The notes under the pieces were generated by a model that searched no databases, was not told the origin of the DNA, and was given only the letters and a program-made list of their open reading frames with translations. Below are positions 1 through 8,367 of a stretch of 64,000 nucleotides of DNA, one piece after another (position 1 is the first letter of the stretch; each line of letters starts with the position of its first letter). A program made the translations under genes and the position numbers. Source of the DNA: Caulobacter rhizosphaerae (GTDB lineage Bacteria > Pseudomonadota > Alphaproteobacteria > Caulobacterales > Caulobacteraceae); NCBI RefSeq assembly GCF_010977555.1, contig NZ_CP048815.1, positions 3,898,501 through 3,962,500 of the forward strand, given 5' to 3'.

Positions 1-448
1 ACAGTTCGGCGCGATCCGGTCCTTCCTCGACGAGGGCCTGGTCCGACAGGCCGGGCTGAGCCAGGTATCGGTCGAAGAGATCAAAGCGGCCCGGAAGATC
101 TTCCCAGTCGCGACGGTCCAGAACCGCTACAACCTTGCCGACCGCGCTGACGAGGACGTGCTCGACTATTGCGAGGCCAACGGCATCGGCTTCATCCCCT
201 GGTTCCCGCTCGCCGCCGGTGAACTCGCCAAGCCAGGCGGTCTGGTCGATCGCCTGGCAAAGGAGAAAGGCGCGACGCCGGGTCAGATCGCGCTGGCGTG
301 GCTGCTCAAGCGCAGCCCCGTCATCCTTCCGATTCCCGGCACAAGTCGTGTGGCCCATCTGGAAGAAAATGTCGCGGCGGCCGCGCTGGACCTCACCGAC
401 GAGGAATCCGCCATGCTGAACGAGGCCGCTCCCGGAGCGGCGCAATGA
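1..448 (+). CDS. Aldo/keto reductase, C-terminal part (gene begins before the window)
   Basis: The reading frame is open from base 2 to the TGA at 446-448 and encodes the last ~148 residues of an aldo/keto reductase, an NADPH-dependent carbonyl reductase with a TIM-barrel fold. The family's C-terminal signatures are visible: QNRYNL on a barrel strand, [11 protein letters not shown], and the cofactor-binding stretch [14 protein letters not shown]. The catalytic Tyr/Lys/Asp region lies upstream of the window. The stop overlaps the next start (ATGA at 445-448), so the two genes are probably translationally coupled. Substrate is unknown. Confidence 0.9.
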   Translation, partial: QFGAIRSFLDEGLVRQAGLSQVSVEEIKAARKIFPVATVQNRYNLADRADEDVLDYCEANGIGFIPWFPLAAGELAKPGGLVDRLAKEKGATPGQIALAWLLKRSPVILPIPGTSRVAHLEENVAAAALDLTDEESAMLNEAAPGAAQ

Positions 449-1128
449 AACCGCGCCTCATCTGCCATATGGCCAGCAGCCTCGACGGGCGCATTCTACC
501 GGGCCGCTGGGCGCCGAAGGGCGCTCACAACACCGACCTGTATAACCAGCTCCACGAAGATCTGGGCGGCGGCTCCTGGCTCGTGGGGCGAGTGACCGGC
601 CAGGAGTTTGCCAGGGGCGATCGTTATCCCGACAGTGAGGTCGAGCTACCTCGCTCGGCGTGGTTGCCTGCGAAAGCAAAGGCCTATGCGATCGTTCTCG
701 ACGCACACGGGAAGATCGTCTGGGGCCGCGCGGACGTCGGCGGCGACCCGCTCGTTGTGGTGCTGACCGAGCAGGTCAGCGACGCTCACTTGGCCGGGTT
801 GCGCGCGGACGGCATAGGCTATGTGTTCGCCGGCGAGCAGGAGATCAATCTTGCCACGACGCTGGAGGTTCTCAACCGCGAGCTTGGGATCCAACGGCTG
901 CTGCTGGAAGGCGGCGGCGCGGCCAACGGATCGTTCCTGCGCGCGGGGCTGGTCGATGAACTCAGCATTCTGCTGGAGCCGGCGATCGACGGACGCGCAG
1001 GCGCACCCGGCCTGTTCGATGGCGACGAGACGGCGCCCGCCGTGGAGCTCGCGGATATCACGCTTGTCGAGCATCGCCGGCTTGAGAATGGCGCGCTCTG
1101 GTTACGCTACAACGTAGCCAACCCGTAG
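445..1128 (+). CDS. RibD C-terminal (dihydrofolate reductase-like) family protein
   Basis: A 227-residue protein with the RibD-C/DHFR-like fold: it starts [17 protein letters not shown], typical of pyrimidine reductase-like proteins, and has the nucleotide-binding segment [15 protein letters not shown] near residue 155. Stand-alone members of this family are NADPH-dependent reductases of mostly unknown substrate; nothing suggests a riboflavin operon here. I chose the ATG at 445 because it overlaps the aldo/keto reductase stop and begins exactly at the conserved N terminus, although the frame stays open upstream. Likely co-transcribed with the reductase before it. Confidence 0.85.
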   Translation: MKPRLICHMASSLDGRILPGRWAPKGAHNTDLYNQLHEDLGGGSWLVGRVTGQEFARGDRYPDSEVELPRSAWLPAKAKAYAIVLDAHGKIVWGRADVGGDPLVVVLTEQVSDAHLAGLRADGIGYVFAGEQEINLATTLEVLNRELGIQRLLLEGGGAANGSFLRAGLVDELSILLEPAIDGRAGAPGLFDGDETAPAVELADITLVEHRRLENGALWLRYNVANP

Positions 1129-1394
1129 CGCGCTCCTTCTGGGACGGGGGCTTGAGGGGGCGGTGATCGCCGACACTCAGGACGCCCTGGCCCCGGTGGT
1201 GGGCGTCTCGAAGGCGCGCAGTCCGACTCGCTGGAAGCCTGGCCATCCGTGCCTGAGCGCAGCTCATCATGGCGTTGAGCCAGATGAGCGGCACGTAATC
1301 ACGCTCTTCGACGTTCCATTTTGGATGCCATGGGGCCGCCCTGCTCAGAACAAGGCTCCTTCGCGCAGACCTTGCCAAAAGGAAGGAATAGTCG

Positions 1395-2036
1395 ATGTCC
1401 GACCTTCCAGACCACGCGCCATCGCGCCGTGATCTGCTCGCAGCAGGCGCGGCGTCCGCCGTGATCGTCGGTAGCCCGGCGGCCGGCGCGCCAGCCACGC
1501 CAGCCGCGCGGCCTTCTCCTCCGCCGCAGATGCCGGTCTCTTTCAAGGTCAACGGCAAACCGCAACATCTAACACTCGACACCAGAACGACGCTGCTCGA
1601 CGCTCTGCGCGAGCACCTCCACCTGACCGGCACGAAGAAGGGCTGCGATCACGGGCAGTGCGGGGCTTGCACGGTTATCGTCGACGGCAGGCGGATCAAC
1701 GCCTGCCTCAGCCTCGCGGTCCAGCATGAAGGCGACGACATCACCACGATCGAGGGGCTCGGCACGCCGGAGAAGCTGCACCCGATGCAGGCCGCTTTCG
1801 TAAAACACGACGGCTACCAGTGCGGCTATTGTACTCCCGGCCAGATCTGCTCGGCCGTTGCCGTGCTGGATGAAATCAAGCGCGGCGTCCCGAGCCACGT
1901 CCAAGGCGATCTCATGGCCAGGCCCCAGGCCACCAACATGGAGATGCGCGAGCGGATGAGCGGCAATATCTGCCGCTGCGGCGCCTATTCCAACATCGCC
2001 GAGGCCATGGCCGAAGTTGCGGGGGATCGGACATGA
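1395..2036 (+). CDS. paoA: Aldehyde oxidoreductase, [2Fe-2S] small subunit (PaoA-like)
   Basis: Iron-sulfur subunit (213 aa) of a periplasmic xanthine-oxidase-family aldehyde oxidoreductase of the PaoABC type. A twin-arginine leader ([10 protein letters not shown], residues 10-19) precedes a Pro/Ala-rich linker. The plant-ferredoxin cluster ligands are C84, C89, C92 and C104. The second cluster ligands are C143, C146, C193 and C195 (CGYC and CRC). It passes electrons from the molybdenum site to FAD. The stop overlaps the paoB start by 4 bp (ATGA). In known PaoABC the complex is assembled in the cytoplasm and exported by Tat through this subunit. No PaoD/XdhC-type maturation factor is visible in the window. 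Confidence 0.93.
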   Translation: MSDLPDHAPSRRDLLAAGAASAVIVGSPAAGAPATPAARPSPPPQMPVSFKVNGKPQHLTLDTRTTLLDALREHLHLTGTKKGCDHGQCGACTVIVDGRRINACLSLAVQHEGDDITTIEGLGTPEKLHPMQAAFVKHDGYQCGYCTPGQICSAVAVLDEIKRGVPSHVQGDLMARPQATNMEMRERMSGNICRCGAYSNIAEAMAEVAGDRT

Positions 2037-2983
2037 AGGCCTTCACCTACGAGCGCGCAAAAGATCCGGTCGAGGCCGCCCGGATCGTCGCCAGCCGGCC
2101 CGGCGCGCGCTTCCTGGCGGGCGGCACCAATCTGCTCGACTTGATGAAGATCGAGGTGGAGACGCCCACTCACCTCGTCGACGTCCAGCATCTGGCGCTC
2201 GACGAGATCGAAGGGACCCCGGATGGCGGTCTTCGGATCGGCGCGCTGGTCAGCAACACCGACCTCGCCGCCGACGAACGCGTGCGGCGGGACTATGGCG
2301 TTCTGACGCGTTCGATCGTTGCGGGAGCCTCGGGCCAGCTGCGCAACAAGGCGTCTACCGCCGGCAATCTGCTGCAGCGGACGCGCTGCCCATATTTCTA
2401 CGACACCAACATGCCCTGCAACAAGCGAACGCCCGGCTCGGGTTGCGCCGCGATCGGCGGCGCTTCACGTCAGCTTGGCGTGATCGGCGTATCCGACAAG
2501 TGCATTGCAACCTTCCCCGGCGATATGGCGGTGGCGTTGCGCGTGCTCGACGCAACCGTCGAGACGGTGGACGGGCAAGGCCAACGCCGTTCCATCGCGA
2601 TCGCCGATTTCCACCGCTTGTGGGGCGATCACCCTGAGCAGGATACCGTGCTGGCGCCGGGCGAGCTTATCACGTCAGTAACGCTTCCGCCTCCGCTGGG
2701 CGGAAAGCATTTCTACGAGAAGGTGCGTGACCGCGCCTCCTACGCCTTCGCGCTGGTGTCGGTCGCCGCCGTCATCCGGCCCGATGGCGCCGGACGGGTT
2801 GCGTTTGGCGGGGTCGCGCCCAGGCCCTGGCGGGTGGAAGCGGCCGAGGCGCTGCTGCCGCAAGGCGCCGCGGCCGTCACGGCGCGCGCGTTCCAAGGGG
2901 CGACGCCAACCAAGGACAACGCCTTCAAGTTGCCGCTCGCCACCCGTGCGCTCGCCTCGATCCTCTCCGACGCGAAGGCCTGA
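2033..2983 (+). CDS. paoB: Aldehyde oxidoreductase, FAD-binding subunit (PaoB-like)
   Basis: FAD subunit (316 aa). The FAD-binding motif [13 protein letters not shown] is near residue 28 and the CO-dehydrogenase flavoprotein C-terminal domain follows. Four cysteines, C119, C129, C138 and C157, sit in an insertion after [14 protein letters not shown]. In PaoB this insertion carries an extra [4Fe-4S] cluster that ordinary xanthine dehydrogenases lack, which separates this enzyme from cytosolic Xdh. It starts inside the paoA stop (4-bp overlap) and lies 3 bp before paoC, so a stoichiometric operon is likely. Confidence 0.93.
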   Translation: MKAFTYERAKDPVEAARIVASRPGARFLAGGTNLLDLMKIEVETPTHLVDVQHLALDEIEGTPDGGLRIGALVSNTDLAADERVRRDYGVLTRSIVAGASGQLRNKASTAGNLLQRTRCPYFYDTNMPCNKRTPGSGCAAIGGASRQLGVIGVSDKCIATFPGDMAVALRVLDATVETVDGQGQRRSIAIADFHRLWGDHPEQDTVLAPGELITSVTLPPPLGGKHFYEKVRDRASYAFALVSVAAVIRPDGAGRVAFGGVAPRPWRVEAAEALLPQGAAAVTARAFQGATPTKDNAFKLPLATRALASILSDAKA

Positions 2984-2986
2984 CCC

Positions 2987-5203
2987 ATGAAGTTCGAGAC
3001 CCCCGCCTCGGCCAATCCGATCGACCGGATGAAGGTCGTCGGCCGCGCGCACACTCGCATCGACGGCCCGCTCAAGACCGCTGGCGCCGCGCCGTATGCC
3101 TACGAGCATCACGAAGTCGCAAATCCCGCCTATGGCTACATCGTTGGCGCGGCTGTCGGCAAAGGAACGATCCGCTCGATGAACCTAGCGGAAGCGAAAG
3201 CTTCACCGGGCGTGCTGGCGATCGTCACCGCCCGGGAGGCGGGCAAACTCGGCAAGGGCAAATACAATACGGTCAAGCTACTCGGCGGGCCGCAGGTCGA
3301 CCACTATCATCAAGCCATCGCGATCGTGGTGGCCGAGACGTTCGAGCAGGCGCGCGCGGCCGCCAGTCTGGTGCGTGTCGACTATGCCCGCGCCAAGGGC
3401 CGCTTCGATCTCGATGAGGCGTTGAAAACGGCCCCGCTTACCGGCGGAACTAGCGGCGAGGGCAGCGCGGCGCCTCCGGTGGACCGCGTCGGCGCGTTCG
3501 AGCAGGCATTCGCCGCGGCGCCTGTAAAGCTCGACGCAGAGTACACGACCCCCGACCAGAGCCACGCCATGATGGAGCCGTTTGCGTCCATCGCCGCCTG
3601 GAATGGCGACAACCTGACGGTATGGACTTCGAACCAGATGGTCGACTGGAGTCGTACGGATCTGGCCACGACGCTCGGCATTCCCAAGGAAAAGATCCGC
3701 CTCATCTCGCCCTATGTGGGCGGTGGCTTCGGCGGCAAGCTCTTCCTGCGAGCTGACGCGGTGATGGCCGCCTTGGGCGCAAGGGCGGCAGGACGCCCGG
3801 TCAAGGTTGCGATGCCGCGCCCCTTCGTGCCCAACAACACCACCCATCGCCCGGCGACTCGTCAGCGCATCCGGATCGGGGCTCTGCGGGACGGCGCCAT
3901 CACCGCCATCGCGCATGAGAGCGGCTCGGGTGATCAGCCCCATGGCAGTCCCGAAACGGCGGTCAACCAGACCAAGCTGCTCTATGCCGGCGCCAACCGC
4001 CTGATCTCGATGCGCCTGGCGGTGCTCGACCTGCCGGAAGGCAACGCCATGCGCGCGCCCGGAGAGGCGCCGGGCCTGATGGCGCTGGAGATCGCGATCG
4101 ACGAAATGGCCGAGAAGCTGGGAATGGACCCGGTCGCCTTCCGCGTGAAGAACGACACGCAGGTCGACCCCGAAAAGCCTGCGCGCCGGTTCTCCGAGCG
4201 CCAACTGGTGCGCTGCCTGAACGAAGGCGCGGAGCGGTTCGGCTGGTCCGAACGCAGCGCCACGCCGGGCCAGGTTCGCGACGGCAAGTGGCTGGTGGGC
4301 ATGGGCGTCGCCGCCGCGTTCCGCAACCATATCAACATGGCGTCCGGCGCGCGGGCGCGGCTCGGTCGCGACGGCGTCGTCACGGTCGAAACCGATATGA
4401 CCGACATCGGCACCGGCAGCTATACGATCATCGCGCAGACCGCTGGCGAGATGATGGGCGTTCCGGCCGAGTCCGTTGTCGTCAGACTGGGCGACTCCGC
4501 CTTCCCCGTCTCCGCCGGATCGGGCGGTCAGTTCGGCGCCGCCAACGCCACGGCGGGCGTCTACGCCGCCTGCGTCAAGCTCCGCGAGGCGATCACGCAG
4601 CGCCTGGGCTTCAGCTCGGCCGACGCGATCTTTGAGAAAGGCCGCGTCATCAGCGGCAAGCGCGCTGCCGACCTCAAACAGGCCGCGGCCGCCGGGGACC
4701 TGGTCGGTGAGGACAAGATCGAGTTCGGCGACCTTGAAAAGGCATGGCAGATTTCCACTTTCGGCGCGCATTTCGTGGAGGTGGGCGTCGACGTCTATAC
4801 CGGCGTGACCCGCGTCCGGCGGATGCTGGCGGTCTGTGCGGCCGGGCGCATCATCAATCCCACCTCGGCGCGGAGCCAAGTGATCGGCGCGATGACCATG
4901 GGCGTCGGCGGCGCGCTGATGGAAGAGCTTGCCGTCGACAAGCGCTTTGGGCTGTTCATCAACCACGATCTCGCCAGCTATGAGGTGCCCGTGCACGCGG
5001 ACATCCCCCATCAGGAAGTCGTTTTCCTCGACGAGGCCGACGACAAGGCCAATCCGATGAAGGCCAAGGGTGTGGGCGAACTTGGCCTGTGCGGCGTCGG
5101 CGCGGCCGTTGCGAACGCTGTCTACAACGCCACGGGCGTGCGCGTCCGCGACTACCCGATCACGCTGGACAAGCATCTCGAACGGCTGCCGGCGATCGTC
5201 TGA
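2987..5203 (+). CDS. paoC: Aldehyde oxidoreductase, molybdenum-cofactor subunit (PaoC-like), copy 1
   Basis: Catalytic molybdopterin-binding subunit, 738 aa, close to the ~730 aa of PaoC. Seen in sequence: the N-terminal hammerhead domain, SPYVGGGFGGK at the cofactor site, MRAPGEAPGL, and the catalytic glutamate in GVGELGL (E698). It oxidises aldehydes to carboxylic acids; PaoC-type enzymes prefer aromatic and medium-chain aldehydes (family knowledge). The ATG lies 3 bp after the paoB stop. A second, very similar subunit follows at 5853-8063. Confidence 0.93.
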   Translation: MKFETPASANPIDRMKVVGRAHTRIDGPLKTAGAAPYAYEHHEVANPAYGYIVGAAVGKGTIRSMNLAEAKASPGVLAIVTAREAGKLGKGKYNTVKLLGGPQVDHYHQAIAIVVAETFEQARAAASLVRVDYARAKGRFDLDEALKTAPLTGGTSGEGSAAPPVDRVGAFEQAFAAAPVKLDAEYTTPDQSHAMMEPFASIAAWNGDNLTVWTSNQMVDWSRTDLATTLGIPKEKIRLISPYVGGGFGGKLFLRADAVMAALGARAAGRPVKVAMPRPFVPNNTTHRPATRQRIRIGALRDGAITAIAHESGSGDQPHGSPETAVNQTKLLYAGANRLISMRLAVLDLPEGNAMRAPGEAPGLMALEIAIDEMAEKLGMDPVAFRVKNDTQVDPEKPARRFSERQLVRCLNEGAERFGWSERSATPGQVRDGKWLVGMGVAAAFRNHINMASGARARLGRDGVVTVETDMTDIGTGSYTIIAQTAGEMMGVPAESVVVRLGDSAFPVSAGSGGQFGAANATAGVYAACVKLREAITQRLGFSSADAIFEKGRVISGKRAADLKQAAAAGDLVGEDKIEFGDLEKAWQISTFGAHFVEVGVDVYTGVTRVRRMLAVCAAGRIINPTSARSQVIGAMTMGVGGALMEELAVDKRFGLFINHDLASYEVPVHADIPHQEVVFLDEADDKANPMKAKGVGELGLCGVGAAVANAVYNATGVRVRDYPITLDKHLERLPAIV

Positions 5204-5238
5204 TTTGGGTGAACGTCACTTCGGCCCGAGGAGGACAC

Positions 5239-5856
5239 ATGGATCCGAAGACCACAGCGCTTCTGCTGATCGAATATCAGAACGACTTCGTGAGCGAGGG
5301 CGGCGCGCAGCACGCCGCGGTCGCCGACGTAATGGCGCAGACGGACATGCTCGCCAACAGCCGTGCGGTGACCCAGGGCGCGCGAGCCGCAGGGGCGAGC
5401 GTGCTGCATGCCCCGATCGGCTTCGCCGAAGGCTATCCCGAGGTCCCTTCCGAGCCCTACGGAATTCTTGCCGCGATCGTGGGGGCCCAGGCTTTCCGGA
5501 AAGGAAGCTGGGGGGCCGAAATTGCTCCCGAGATGGCGCCGGCCGTGGGCGATATCGTGGTCGAGGGCAAGCGCGGGCTCGACTGCTTCGCCAGCACCAA
5601 TCTCGACTTTATCCTGCGGCAGCGGGGTGTGACCGACCTCGCCATTGCCGGCTTCCTCACCAACTGCTGCGTCGAGTCGACGATGCGCTCCGCCTATGAA
5701 CGCGGGTTCCGCGTCGTCACGCTGACCGACTGCACCGCGACATTGAGCATGGCCGAGCAGGAAGCGGCCATCACCAAGAACTTCCCCATGTTCTCACGCC
5801 CGCTCGTTCATCGGCAGCTGCTGGAAGAGCTTGGCGACCCGGCGGCTGTGTCGTGA
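5239..5856 (+). CDS. Isochorismatase-family cysteine hydrolase
   Basis: A 205-aa hydrolase of the isochorismatase/nicotinamidase superfamily. The catalytic lysine is probably K111 (VVEGKRGLDCF) and the nucleophile C144 in the GFLTNCCVESTMR motif. The residue usually Asp in the DxQxDF motif is Glu here (E12, IEYQNDF), a variant I associate with an uncharacterised subgroup. The start is fixed by GAGGA 5-9 bases before ATG 5239, although the frame is open further upstream. It sits between two paoC genes and overlaps the second by 4 bp (GTGA), so its product may act with the oxidoreductase, for example on an amide or ester. Substrate unknown. Confidence 0.85.
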   Translation: MDPKTTALLLIEYQNDFVSEGGAQHAAVADVMAQTDMLANSRAVTQGARAAGASVLHAPIGFAEGYPEVPSEPYGILAAIVGAQAFRKGSWGAEIAPEMAPAVGDIVVEGKRGLDCFASTNLDFILRQRGVTDLAIAGFLTNCCVESTMRSAYERGFRVVTLTDCTATLSMAEQEAAITKNFPMFSRPLVHRQLLEELGDPAAVS

Positions 5857-8063
5857 GGTTCGACACGCCCGCGGGCGAGAGTCTGGTCGATCGCCAGACC
5901 GTGTTGGGGCGGTCGCATCCACGGATCGAGGGGCCGCTCAAAGTCACCGGCGCCGCGCCCTATGCCGCCGAACACGACGATCTCGGCGACGACCTTGCCT
6001 ATGCCTACATCTTGGGCGCAGCCATTGCGAAAGGTCGAATATCCCGGATCGACACCACCGAGGCCGAGCGTGCGCCGGGCGTGCTTGCCGTCGTAACCCA
6101 CAAGACGACCGGGCCCCTCGGTGTCGGCAAGTTCTACGTCCAGAAGATGATCGCAGCGCCCGATGTGGAACATTACCATCAGCCCGTCGCGGTGGTGGTC
6201 GCCGAGACCTTCGAGCAGGCGCGCGCCGCAGCGGGCCTGATTTCGGTCGATTACGACCGGATGGGCGGTTCGTTCGACCTCGAAGCGGCCAAGGGCGCCG
6301 CGCGGATCCCCGTCGAGGAAGAGTTTGGCGGCCCGACCGAGACGAGGGTCGGCGACTTTTCCGCGGCCTTCGCCGCCGCGCCGGTGAAGATCGACCAGAC
6401 CTATGTCACGCCCGACCAGGCGCACGCGATGATGGAGCCGCATGCCTCGATCGCTCGCTGGGACGGCGATCGGCTGTTCTGCTGGACGTCGATCCAGCAG
6501 ATGAATTGGGGTTTGCGCGATCTTGGCCTGATCCTGGGCGTTCCCAAAGAAAACATCCGCCTCTCCTCGCCCTATGTGGGCGGCGGATTCGGCGGCAAGG
6601 GTACGGTGCAGATCGATCTGGCGCTTGCCGCCGTGGCGGCGCGGGCGGCGCGACGGCCGGTCAAGCTGGTGCTTCAGCGGCCGATCATGTTCAACGCCAC
6701 CATCCATCGGCCGCGGACCCTTCAGCGCATCCGGCTCGGCGCTCAGGCGGACGGCCGACTGACAGCGATCGGGCACGATAGCTGGTCGGGCAATCTGGCC
6801 GGCGGCCGCACCGAGCCGACCACGCTGCCTACCGCTTTGCTTTACCGCGGCGAGAACCGGCGGCTGCGGCGCTATCTCGCCGTGCTCGACCTCACCGAGG
6901 GTCAGGCTATGCGCGCACCGGGCGAGGCCCCGGGGCTGATGGCGTTCGAAATCGCGATGGACGAGCTTGCCGAGAAGGTCGGACTCGATCCCGTCGAGCT
7001 GAGAATCCGCAACGATACTCAGGTCGATCCGGCCAAGCCCGACCGGCCCTTCTCCTCGCGACCGTTCGTCGAATGCCTGCGCGCCGGCGCAGAGGCGTTC
7101 GCCTGGGCCGACCGGCCGACGTCGCCGGCGACGCGGCAGGATGGCCGCTGGCTTGTCGGCTACGGAATGGCGAGCGCGATCCGAGGCGCGCCGATCAACA
7201 AGGCGGGCGCGCGCGTACGTCTCCACCACGACGGCGTCATCACCGTCGAAACCGACATGACCGACATTGGCACCGGCAGCTATACCATCGTCGCGCAGAC
7301 CGCGGCCGAGATGATGGGGACACCTCTCGACCAGGTGAAGGTCCGGCTCGCCGATTCCAACTTTCCGGAGACGCCGGGCTCCGGTGGCCAGGCCGGCGCG
7401 GCCTCGGTGACAGCGGGGGTCTATGCCGCTTGCCACAAGCTGCGCGAGGCGGTCGCGCGGGAGCTTGGTTTCAACACGCCCGACCTGGTGTTCGCCGACG
7501 GCCAGGTTCGCTCCTCGGGCCGTTCGGCGAAGCTGGGGGACGCCGCGCGCAACGGCGATCTCGTGGTCGAGGACAGCATGGCGTATGGCGATCTCAAGGA
7601 TCGTTACGCCCAACAGACCTTCGGCGCGCATTTCGCCGAGGTCGGCGTCGACCGCTACACCGGCGTCATCCGTGTGCGCCGAATGCTGGCGGTCTGTGCG
7701 GCGGGGCGCATTCTCAATCCCGTCACCGCTCGCAGCCAAGTCATCGGCGGCATGACAATGGGGATCGGCGCGGCCTTGACGGAGGAGATGGTGCTCGACA
7801 AGCGCTTCGGACTGTTCATCAACCACGACCTTGCTGGCTACGAAGTGCCCGTCCACGCGGACATACCGCATCTTGATGTCATGTTCGTCGATGAGGTCGA
7901 CGCCACCATGTCGCCAGTCAAGGCCAAGGGTGTCGGCGAACTTGGCCTGACGGGGGTGGCGCCGGCCATCGCCAACGCCGTCTACAACGCGACCGGCGTG
8001 CGCGTGCGCGACTATCCGTTGACCCTCGACAAGCACATCCATCGGCTTCCGGCGATCGCATAG
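5853..8063 (+). CDS. Aldehyde oxidoreductase, molybdenum-cofactor subunit (PaoC-like), copy 2
   Basis: A second full-length catalytic subunit (736 aa), highly similar to 2987-5203 along its whole length. It keeps SPYVGGGFGGK, MRAPGEAPGL and the catalytic glutamate in GVGELGL (E696), so it is not decayed. Translation starts at a GTG overlapping the preceding stop (GTGA, 5853-5856). No second PaoA or PaoB accompanies it. It probably competes for the same small subunits and gives an enzyme with a different substrate range. The alternative is a recent duplication without a new role. Confidence 0.9.
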   Translation: MRFDTPAGESLVDRQTVLGRSHPRIEGPLKVTGAAPYAAEHDDLGDDLAYAYILGAAIAKGRISRIDTTEAERAPGVLAVVTHKTTGPLGVGKFYVQKMIAAPDVEHYHQPVAVVVAETFEQARAAAGLISVDYDRMGGSFDLEAAKGAARIPVEEEFGGPTETRVGDFSAAFAAAPVKIDQTYVTPDQAHAMMEPHASIARWDGDRLFCWTSIQQMNWGLRDLGLILGVPKENIRLSSPYVGGGFGGKGTVQIDLALAAVAARAARRPVKLVLQRPIMFNATIHRPRTLQRIRLGAQADGRLTAIGHDSWSGNLAGGRTEPTTLPTALLYRGENRRLRRYLAVLDLTEGQAMRAPGEAPGLMAFEIAMDELAEKVGLDPVELRIRNDTQVDPAKPDRPFSSRPFVECLRAGAEAFAWADRPTSPATRQDGRWLVGYGMASAIRGAPINKAGARVRLHHDGVITVETDMTDIGTGSYTIVAQTAAEMMGTPLDQVKVRLADSNFPETPGSGGQAGAASVTAGVYAACHKLREAVARELGFNTPDLVFADGQVRSSGRSAKLGDAARNGDLVVEDSMAYGDLKDRYAQQTFGAHFAEVGVDRYTGVIRVRRMLAVCAAGRILNPVTARSQVIGGMTMGIGAALTEEMVLDKRFGLFINHDLAGYEVPVHADIPHLDVMFVDEVDATMSPVKAKGVGELGLTGVAPAIANAVYNATGVRVRDYPLTLDKHIHRLPAIA

Positions 8064-8367
8064 CCCGCCGCCCCGGCTCCCGTGAACGGACCGGCGTGAC
8101 CACTTTCGACGCCACCTTCGATGTTTGAAGTTTGACGTCCGATCGACACCGCAAGGGACCTGGGCGATTGGGCCTCAATGCGCCGTCCTCGTCCGGGGCG
8201 TTGTCGAACCTGGAGAGGACCTCGGCGATTGCACGGCAAGGTTCGCGCGAAACCAAACCGCATTGCGGATCGATCGATGAGCCGCGTCGTCGACGCCTCA
8301 CGAGCGATAGGTAATATATATCCGACAAAACCGGCGTGCTTCCAACGCTGACTCGCGCGGCGCCATT
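8064..8367. other. Intergenic stretch before the GH78 gene
   Basis: 304 bp without a convincing gene. It must hold the GH78 promoter; an AT-rich patch (TAATATATAT, 8312-8321) is the only obvious promoter-like element. It does not contain the RTATGAY palindrome shared by the other promoters of the glycan locus, nor a LacI-type operator. Confidence 0.5.

Noticed and set aside
1129..1394. Gene between the RibD-C gene and paoA
   Set aside because: Open frames here on both strands have no conserved features; I regard it as the paoA upstream region.
3278..5176. Long minus-strand open frame opposite paoC copy 1
   Set aside because: Antisense shadow of a conserved gene, with no start signal or family match.
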